Source: Neoscytalidium dimidiatum
Taxonomy: Eukaryota; Ascomycota; Dothideomycetes; Botryosphaeriales; Botryosphaeriaceae
Assembly: GCA_037367355.1 (NCBI GenBank)
Contig: CM074699.1
Coordinates: 124,001 to 188,000 of the forward strand
DNA length: 64,000 nt
Direction: 5' to 3'
Shown: positions 55,850 through 64,000 of the stretch, piece by piece
How positions within the stretch are numbered: the stretch's first letter is position 1
How the letters are laid out: each line of letters opens with the position of its first letter
Notes under the pieces: generated by a model
The model's input: only the letters and a program-made list of their open reading frames with translations
Told to the model about the DNA's origin: nothing
Database searches by the model: none
Translations under genes and position numbers: made by a program

Positions 55850-57402
55850 CTAAATAGCTGCGTTAGGACCAACTCCAGCCCGCCCTTCGGCAACCTTGTC
55901 CTTCTCTCCAGACTTGATAACTTCCCCGTCTACAGCTGCTTCCTCGTCGCTGTGCTGCTCGGTTGCGAATTTGTCAGTCTCCACGGGAACGTGGTCTCGA
56001 ACAACGAGCCAGGTCGGGATAACGGCAAGGCCTGCAGCAGAATCAGTCTTCGTTGCCTCCACAAAGAAGGGGGCAGATGCCGGTGCACAGATTACTTACC
56101 AAGCAGGATTGTGGTCACCGCCAACGGCACCCTTCCTCCTTTCCATTCTTTCGTGTTCAAGCCGAAGCTTACCGCCTGTGCAAAGCTTTCCTGGCCTCTC
56201 AGGATTCCCGAGAATCTGCTGAGCTCAGAGATGTTGTCGGTCTTGGTGGCAAGGAGGTAGTAGAGCCAGTTCTGCAGAGCCTGGCGAGAGAAGTCCCACA
56301 GTAGCAACACAAAGAATCCCTCTACAAATCCAGGATCCTCCCAGTCGTAAACAGGTGGATTCGCCGTATACTTCTCCTGGATGACCCAACCGTAGACCCA
56401 GGCAATGATGTGCAAAACAATGACGTAATAGAACCCGACAGTGATTCGTTTCTTCACGCTGAAACCCTTGTAGTCCAACAGCGTGCTCATGAGTTGGGAA
56501 GAGAGGAGGGTGCCGAAGTTGATTACGAATCCAATGAGGGCGCGGGCACGAACTCCGAAGTAGTACGTTTGGAAGTTTGAGTTGTACTGGTTGAAGTAGG
56601 CAGCCCAAAAGATCGGGAACAGCAGCAGCACGTCCTTGCGTGCACTCGCTCTCCACAGCGCCTTCAGCTCGGCCTTGAAGCTCTTCTCCGCACGGATAAT
56701 GACCTTGCTGCCGTCACTCCGCACCACCTTCTCCGGCGGTGACAGCAGCAGAGCCAAGGGTACGCTCAGGCACTGCAAGGCCACGAAGACGAGGTACGTT
56801 TGGTAGCCGACTTTGCCTTTCTTCTTCGCCTTTGCGTCATTGTTCATGGCCAAGACAATGAGTCCGCCCAGGATGGGCCCACCGGTGCGGAACCAGAGCC
56901 AGATGTTCATGTATTTGCCGCGCTTTGTTGGTTCCGGATAGCCAAGCGCCACGGCGCCCTCCGATGCCCAGAAGAGGCCGGCAGATATACCACAAGCTGC
57001 GGCACCAACCAGGACGAACCACACATTGCCGAAGCGGTTATTCGTGTAGAGACCGGCCGAGTACAACGGGTACCCGACGGCACCGAGAAGCAGCGTACGC
57101 GGGAGACCAATGCGGTTAGCGATAGGCCCGCCGAAAAGGCAGAGAAAGCCCATCAAGGCGAAGACCAAGGCGTTTGCGGCGTTAACCAGGAAAGGCTTCT
57201 GCGCGCCACCTGCTCCGAGGGCGTTCATGGCATTCCACAGGCCGGGGGCCATGAAACCGACGCCTCCGATGATAAAGGCATTGAAAAGGGTGCTGTGTCT
57301 CCATGCGTGCTTGGGTTTCGGTGGTGGACCGTCGGCGTGAGATGAGGATTGCTGGACTTGCACGACCGCGGATCCATTTTTCGTCGAACTGGTGTCTGCC
57401 AT
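55850..57402 (-). CDS. UNC-93-like major facilitator protein, two exons
   Basis: Exons are 57402-56100 and 56031-55850, with a 68-nt intron (GTAAGT...ACTGATTCTGCTGCAG), giving 494 residues. The ATG at 57402 is chosen over an upstream in-frame GTG. After a polar N-terminus come FNAFIIGGVGFMAPGLWNAM, the family's first helix, and NAANALVFALMGFLCLFGGP. Then follow RIGLPRTLLLGAVGYPLYSA, GAAACGISAGLFWASEGAVA, GYPEPTKRGKYMNIW and later YYFGVRARALIGFVINFGTL, matching the UNC-93/DUF895 branch of the MFS. The C-terminal exon is acidic and Lys-rich. Substrate is unknown; membrane location is certain from about 11-12 helices. Confidence 0.88.
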
Positions 57403-60400
57403 TGCGCGACGGTGGCTCTGGTGGCGGTTGAGGGCCAGCACGATTTGTCGGGCGGCGCAAAGTCGGGAGAGGCACGAGTCAAAAGTCGATGTACTGCCTA
57501 CCTATATACGCTCTCTCATCACCTTTGGCTCAGGGAAGGTGGTGTCATTCTACCCGAGCAAAAACTTTTTCGCAGCAGCGGAACGCTGCTCATCATTTCT
57601 ACTGCAATGGCGAGCTTGGCTTGGCAAAGAAAGGCTAGAGGTCAACGATGTAGCTATGCCGGCGATTTGGACCATTTTCAGGATGGGTGAACTGAGAAAA
57701 CGGACGCCGCCGATGGCGCCATCTACAATAATTGCGGGCCGCGCAGTAAAGCTCGAGCTCGGTTGCATTTCCCGAAGAGGAAGGTAGTAACTGGGCAGCA
57801 CTGAGAATCACTCATGCATCGCCCAGCTTTCTGCGTGTTGAGCAGAGTTCAAAGCAGCCGTTGGGCTAGGACGACGTGAAAAATTTATTGGCTTCAACGA
57901 CGCCTGCGCAAGGTTTGTTCTACTCTTCAGAATCATAGTAAAGGCCTGCGCTGAGTTAGCCGAGATTCGCGATGTCACCGTGGCAGACCCATCGAAGGAT
58001 GCCGCGAATGAGAACACAAACCGCAGCTCTGAAACGTGGGAAAGGGCCCTTTTCGAGGAACATGGGTAACGTTACGTTCTGAGCAGCGACTTCAACAGTG
58101 GCAGCACCGCGCAATGCACAGATGCACCAGATGCTGGTTAAGCATTTGGGGTGCCGGAAGCTTTGCATACGGGCAGGATGCCGTCACCTCTTCGTCTGAT
58201 CTGCCGCTACCGGCAAAGACGGCTGCCAGCAGCTCTTGATAAAGAAGGGAGCGGTTGAGACGGGGAGGGGGGCTGCAGCGATAGGCGGTCTAAGCATGGG
58301 AACGCAGACATGGAACGGTTCTTGACGACTGCGCAGACGTCGAGGCTGAGCGTACGGGGACAGAAAAATGGCCGAGCAAGTGTGGGCCAGGCGAATTAAC
58401 GAGCGAAGAGGAGGAGGAGGTTAGTGGTAGTAATGCAGCACTGTCAGCGCGGACAGCGACGCGCCGCGCCGCGCAGCACAGCCCAGCACAGCCCAGCACA
58501 GCCCAGCACAGCCCAGCACAGCCCAGCACAGCCCAGCACAGCACCGGCGGCAGCAGGGCCGGAGCAAACCTCGGCCCGCCCGTCTACAGCTTTCCCTGCC
58601 CGCTTCTTTCTTTCGATGATGCGGAGACGGCCCAAAAGCGGGCCTTCCACACACCGTCGCGCCCTTCTTCCGCTGTACATCGATCAACGCTGCCCTTCTT
58701 CCATGCAATTCGCGCTCTTCGGCCGGACGGATGCGCTCAGTGCTCGGCGCAGCGCCCTCAACTCTGGACTTCGGCATGCCTTCCGACGCATGCTGGCTGC
58801 GGGCCCTCGAACGCAGAAACAAGCCCGCCCTTCCCGACTCGGCTTACCGATAGCAGAAATGTCGAGCATCTCCGCCCATACGAGGAAAGTTAGTGAACAT
58901 GGATACCCGGCTTGGGTCGAAGGTTATCCCTCCTCGCCCTGCCCGCCACTGCATCTTGGCTATCGCGGCATGCCGCTAGGCTCTTGTCTGCCTGCGATCC
59001 CCGACCTATCCTATACGCCCATCACAGTCATCACTACACTTCGAATACCTGTGAGGCTTGTCGCGTGCATAAAACCCGCAATATAGAACGTCACTGCTTT
59101 CTGAGCTGCTGAGTGGATTGACAAAAAGCAGCCTGCTCAGATAGCCGCCGAGTACGGCCCGCGGCTCGACTGCAAAAGGAAGTTAACTCTTATCGTCCGG
59201 TCATCATGACACCAAGCAACTTGCTGCGTAGGTCATGCTTAGTGCTAAGCCCCCTCTTCCATTCCGCCGGGAAGCTTCCGGCTCCCTCCTATCAGGTCTG
59301 TGTTCAGCATCGGCGCGGTGTTTTCAGGACCGGAGAAGGCAAGCTATCTATGGTGTCTCCAACTGTTCGACAAAGCGCCCCAACCACAATCTCCAAGCTT
59401 CACTGGCTGCCACTCGGCACCATTCCCGAGCATCATCTGCCAATCTCCCTTTACAGAACACCCCGTCTCTAAGATTAATGTCTCGCTCATCGTGGAGGGA
59501 CACTAGCGGCTAATGCAACCTTCATGAGCCTTCCTGTAACAATCTCCATTCACGTTGACGACCCTTCCGTGCACTGCTAGCAAGCCTCCAGCCAATGTCC
59601 GCCGTTTGATATCCTGCATTTCAGATGCAATTGGCCAATTCGCACAATCAAGCAGGCCGAGGTACTGCAGCCGTGCTATTTGACAAACCCGCCACCGCCC
59701 TTTTATCATTAACCCCGCCCTGACTCCTGCCCACAGCTTGACCGGAACTCTCAGCATCCGTGGCACGACATCTGTACGGTAGAGTCTGCCATGACCGAAA
59801 CAGGCCGCCGGCCATCGTGCATCTCGTTAGCAATGCGACATTTTGCCTACAAAATTGATGCTCTCTGCAACCATTTTGCAAATCAAACGCAACATATCAC
59901 TGATAGCCCGATACGATGATGCTACTGATTATTTGAGTTTTCCTCAATGAGCTCTGTCGTCATTGGCCGGTTCTCACTTGCTCAAATGATGCACTTTCGA
60001 GTGTGCAAGCCAAGATGACCCAACAGGAAGGATCAAGAGGGGTTACGCGTCATGAGATAGCTTTCCGGCTGCGGTATGAGTGCCCAAGGCGCTCATTGGT
60101 TCAATTGCCTGCTCGCTGAAACGGAGTCGTACGAGGTACTTCAGTGGCCACAGGACAATGTCCGGGCTAAACATATTTATAGTCAGGCTGTGCTGGGCAC
60201 CCAAGACATTTAAGCTGGATCCAATCCTTGCCGAAAGCCATCCGCAAGCCAACCGAAAGCTTGTACCAAGACGACAAGGCCGACACCTCCTAAACCATCG
60301 ACCATTTAGCAACCATGATTCCTTCAGGCCAAGCCATCACGACAAGCCTGCTACTGATCGCGTCTGCGAAGAAGCTGCCGGCCGTTTCACGCTGCAGTAG

Positions 60401-60634
60401 TTGTTTCTGGAGACATGTAAATCCTCCCAGAAGCTTGAGATGCGGAGGCACTGCCACGCCGTACCCACCCCTTTCAGACACACTTCCACCGACAGAACCG
60501 AGCTCTAGGCGCCGAGTCGCCTTCTGCGATCTTGTTCTGCCTCCGAGCTCTTCTTTATGCCCGCGAAGTATAAGAGCACATGATGTCTTACAATATCAAC
60601 AGCACAGTCGTTCCTGGAATACCAACGGATCCAA
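57403..60634. other. Large intergenic region between divergent transporters
   Basis: 3.2 kb with promoters of the UNC-93-like and sulfate permease genes, plus the 10-bp minisatellite at 58474-58543. Frames over the minisatellite are artefacts. No other gene was recognised. Confidence 0.4.
58474..58543. repeat. 10-bp GC-rich minisatellite, 7 perfect copies
   Basis: CAGCACAGCC repeated without interruption. All six frames stay open across it, giving spurious repetitive peptides on both strands. Confidence 0.95.
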
Positions 60635-63194
60635 ATGGCGCCAACCCGAAAAGACGCCGGCCATGCTCTGGCGAAGGCATTTGGGATAGATGTCAACTAT
60701 CGCAACGAGCCCAAGCTCCATGATGATCCCTTCTCCAACGTTGAGCTCTTCTACGAAGAGGAGCCCACAGCCAAGGAGTTCTTATGTCGTTTCAAGCCAA
60801 CAGCCGCTGGTTTTCTCCGATATCTCAGGAGCTTGTTTCCCTTCTGGTCTTGGATCTTCCATTACAATCTTCAATGGCTGACTGGTGACATCATCGCCGG
60901 TGAGCGTCCTGCAGAGCAGCGGTATTCCACTGGCACTCACATAAAAACAGGACTCACGGTCGGCTTTGTGGTCATCCCGCAAGGCATGGCCTATGCATCC
61001 CTGGCAGAATTAACTCCCGAGTTCGGTCTATACACTTCTTTCGTCGGATTCCTTCTGTACTGGGCATTCGCGACGTCCAAAGACATCACGATTGGCGTAA
61101 GTGGTGAAGGAAACTTTGCTGTTTCCCATGCTAAATTCTACTAGACTGTCGCAATCATGTCCACACTCGTGGGTAACGTCGTCGTCCGGGTCCAGGAACA
61201 ACACCCAGATATCCCAGCAGAACACATCGCGAGAGGCTTGTCGCTGGTGTCTGGAGGAATCTTGCTCTTTGTCGGATTGATTCGAGCTGGATGGCTTGTT
61301 GAATTCATCCCCTTGGTCGCTATTAATGCTTTCACTACGGGTGCAGCAATTAGCATAGCCTCAGGCCAGGTCCCCGCTCTAATGGGCATTCGCGGTGTCA
61401 ACACCAGAGAGGCAACTTATCTGGTCCTTATCAACACGTTAAAGAATCTCGGCAGCACGCGCATTGATGCAGCCATGGGAATTACCGCTCTGGTCTTTCT
61501 CTACATCCTCCGCTGGCTCTGCAATTTTATGTCGAGGAAGCAGCCGCATAGAAAGAAGACGTGGTTCTTTCTGTCTACCCTTCGCATGGCTTTCGTCATC
61601 CTCCTCTACACCATGATCTCTTGGTTGGTCAACAGGAACATATCGAACGAAGATGATGCCCGCTTCAGAATTCTCGGGACGGTCCCAAGAGGTATGCTAC
61701 ATTTCGAATACCAGCGTTAGCCACTCCGCTAAGTGATGGGCTTCAGGTTTCAGACACGCGGGAGCTCCTGTCATCGAGGCAAGAATGATTAGAGCATTCG
61801 CGCCAGATCTTCCAGCTACGTTGATCGTGCTTCTCATCGAACACATTGCCATTTCGAAGTCGTTCGGCCGTATCAATAATTATACTATTGATCCGTCGCA
61901 AGAGCTAGTGGCACTTGGCTTTACAAACCTCTTCGGTCCGTTCCTCGGAGGCTATCCTGCTACAGGATCTTTTTCGCGCACTGCAATAAAGTCCAAAGCG
62001 GGCGTGCGAACACCCCTGGCTGGAGTTTTCACAGCCGTCCTAGTCCTCCTTGCGCTATACGCCCTCACGTCCGTCTTTTTCTACATTCCTTCCGCAAGCA
62101 TTTCCGGGCTCATCATTCATGCTGTCCTGGACGTGGTCACCCCGCCAGCGGTACTATACAGGTTCTGGGAAGTGTCGCCGCTCGAGGTTGTCCTGTTTTT
62201 CATTGGAGTTTTGATCACCATCTTTACAAATATCGAGAACGGAGTATACGCGGTCGTTGCGGCTTCAGCAGCAGTGCTGCTGTTTCGCCACGCCCGAGCT
62301 CGAGGCATCCTCCTCGGCCGCGTCCAAGTTCGGTATACTACAGGATCTGAATTACAGAGACGACGTGACGTCGTCAAGGGCGGCACCGAGATCTCACAAT
62401 ATATTTCAGCGCCGGAGCAAGGTCCTACGACTGAGGTCTACATCCCGATGTCACATCTAGACGGATCCAATGCCTCGGTGGCTGTGCAATCTCCCTATCC
62501 AGGAATTTTCATATACAAGTTCACGGATGGATTCACCTACGTCAACCAGGCCCACTACCTTGACTCTCTCGCGGACCATATCCTCACCGCAACCAAGCCT
62601 ACCACGCATCGGCATTACAAGCGCATCGGGGATCGCCCGTGGAACGATCCTGGCCCACGGCGCGGCCAGCCGCAGCCGGATCTTTCGGCAGATACGCGCC
62701 CGGCCTTGCGCGCCATCATCCTGGACTTCTCGGCCGTGTCCAACACGGACGTGACGGCGGTCCAGGGGCTGATCGACGTGCGCAACCAGCTGGACCGCCA
62801 CACCGCGCCGGATCATGTCGAGTGGCACTTCGCGGGCATCGGCAGGCGCTGGACGAAGCGGGCGCTCGCCGCGGGCGGCTTCGGATATCCAACAGAGGCC
62901 GACGCCGGCCGGCTGGAGATCCCCTTCGGCGTCGCGGAGGCAGCTGGCTGCGCCGAAGTTGTCGACGAACAGTCCCCGGCGGGCGGGGCCGAGGACATCG
63001 AGACGGCCTCCGGAAACGGAAGGTCCAGCTCTGGCGACGAGACTGCGGCTGAACGGCAGAGGAAGCTGGCCGCCTTGTACGGAATCAACAGGCCGTTCTT
63101 CCACGTCGATGTGCCCTCCGCTGTGCGTTGCGCCATCCACAGCGCTGAAAGCCAGAAAGGGTCTGAGGAAAAGATTCTCGGGAAGGACAACTGA
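60635..63194 (+). CDS. SulP sulfate permease with C-terminal STAS domain, four exons
   Basis: Exons are 60635-60899, 60951-61096, 61145-61691 and 61747-63194, with introns of 51, 48 and 55 nt, giving 801 residues. After a hydrophilic N-terminus, LTVGFVVIPQGMAYASLAEL is the SulP TM1/2 signature. It continues with FGLYTSFVGFLLYWAF, SKDITIG, AINAFTTGAAISIASGQ, FGRINNYTIDPSQELVALGF and FLGGYPATGSFSRTAI. The STAS domain follows (about residues 510-700; GIFIYKFTDGFTYVN, then RAIILDFSAVSNTDVTAVQG). The protein is a plasma-membrane sulfate/proton symporter in this family. At the exon 2/3 junction Thr replaces the Pro usual after the TIG motif. The last exon is GC-rich and has a disordered Gly/Ser insertion before a final FHVDVPSAV stretch. 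Confidence 0.92.
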
Positions 63195-64000
63195 TCTGGC
63201 GGTGGGGGGAGGCTTTTTCATGGTTATGTTGCGTTTCCGTCCGTGGCTGCGCCACGCGTACCTCTCCTTCAACTTTTATTTTGTTCGTGCATGCGAAGCA
63301 ACAATCAATCAAACATTGGCCAATGAACTTCAGTGCCCAACAAGCTGTGAACCTTGTTCCGACAGACATGATTAAGTGGAGAGCTGGTGGGTTTTGGTTT
63401 TCAGATTTTGCAAGCATACGTGTGAGATCTAATGCCTTTCCCCGGACGGCTTCGGATATCTGTTTCTCAGATCCACGCTCAGCACGCGCGCATAATGGAC
63501 ATTGGATGCCATTACCATAAATCACATGGTAAACTTAGAACCTGGCTTGCGATATAGAAGTCGGCTTATAGAGGTTGAGATGGCTGCTGGGTGTCTACTC
63601 CCAGCTGATGGTTAATTTGTATTGTTGCTGGAAGTGGAGGTCGAAGAATGGAATTACGACCAATAGTGCTTAGCGTGCTTGAAGCATAGGAATCATCGAA
63701 TAATCGCGAGCTGTGGCTAATCTACTGGGATCTCTCAGGTTTCTTTATGAGCTCAATGATGATGTGTAAGCTGTACGGAAATTGTGGTGTTAGCAGCAAA
63801 AAGCTCGGAACGCTCGCAAGCACTTCAGCGGTCACTCTCCAGTCCAATTCGGCAGCTCGGAGCTCACGCTCGCACTGCCTGGTGGAACGCCATCAAATCC
63901 ACACGATTGGAACCCCCACGGATACCCGCAAGGCCAGTTTCATTTGTGCATATATATGGACGTTATACAGTGTAAATCGTAAGGGGAATCTCTGGCTAAC
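63195..64000. other. 3' flank of sulfate permease, no gene seen
   Basis: No supported frame or RNA gene to the window end. Confidence 0.4.

Noticed and set aside
58290..58822. Repetitive CWAVLGCAGL-type and AQHSPAQPST-type frames
   Set aside because: Created by the 10-bp minisatellite; open on both strands.
25691..64000. CRISPR arrays, rRNA or tRNA genes
   Set aside because: Looked for spaced direct repeats and tRNA TPsiC-like boxes; nothing consistent. CRISPR is not expected in a fungus.

Overview
The window is chromosomal DNA of a filamentous ascomycete (Pezizomycotina, probably Eurotiomycetes). This rests on short 48-81 nt introns with GT..AG ends and CTAAC/CTGAC-type branch sites, fungal-specific families (Kre9/Knh1-like wall protein, PTH11-like rhodopsin-domain protein, T5orf172 GIY-YIG protein), and the unmistakable footprint of repeat-induced point mutation (RIP). 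No lineage below that can be proven from the sequence alone.

Bases 1 to about 25,690 are a RIP-destroyed heterochromatic block. CpA and TpG are almost absent, so ATG is almost absent and no forward ORF survives. Inside it are a 147-bp tandem array (1-2420), a second tandem repeat of about 150 bp (2430-3035, which reappears at the right edge near 25,450-25,690), and a nest of chromoviral Ty3/Gypsy LTR retrotransposons. An old minus-strand LTR (D) was split by a 5'-truncated element (A) and by a complete element (C, 16523-24085, target duplication GGTTT). Element A was in turn split inside its own 3' LTR by a complete element (B, 7443-15582, target duplication AATAT). Each copy carries decayed gag-protease-RT-RNaseH-integrase-chromodomain. 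Each also carries, on the opposite strand just before the 3' LTR, a conserved extra reading frame that appears to contain an intron, starting with a basic MPPKRKR motif and containing a coiled coil. This antisense gene is the most novel item.

From 25,690 onward the DNA is ordinary gene-bearing sequence. In order: a PPSY/NLS/coiled-coil protein (26229-27555), a GIY-YIG T5orf172/MUG113-type protein (-), a small secreted Kre9-like protein (-), an L-amino-acid-oxidase-like flavoenzyme (-), a dCTP deaminase/dUTPase-fold protein (+), a candidate small secreted cysteine-rich peptide (-), a Pro/Ser-rich protein (+), a broken GMC oxidoreductase (-) divergent from a secreted amidohydrolase (+) with a frameshifted C-terminus, a relic of a metallo-beta-lactamase-fold hydrolase with RIP-like stops (-), a small lipocalin-like protein (-), a five-exon PTH11-like 7TM protein (-), a secreted intact GMC oxidase (+), an amino-acid permease (-), an UNC-93-like MFS protein (-) and a SulP sulfate permease with STAS domain (+). 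Exon structures were resolved by hand by requiring GT..AG borders and continuous frame. Several genes therefore differ from single long ORFs.

The right part reads as an accessory, transport- and oxidase-rich neighbourhood beside heterochromatin, with gene decay concentrated at 39.7-44.8 kb. No polyketide or peptide synthetase is present, so this is not a classical secondary-metabolite cluster.
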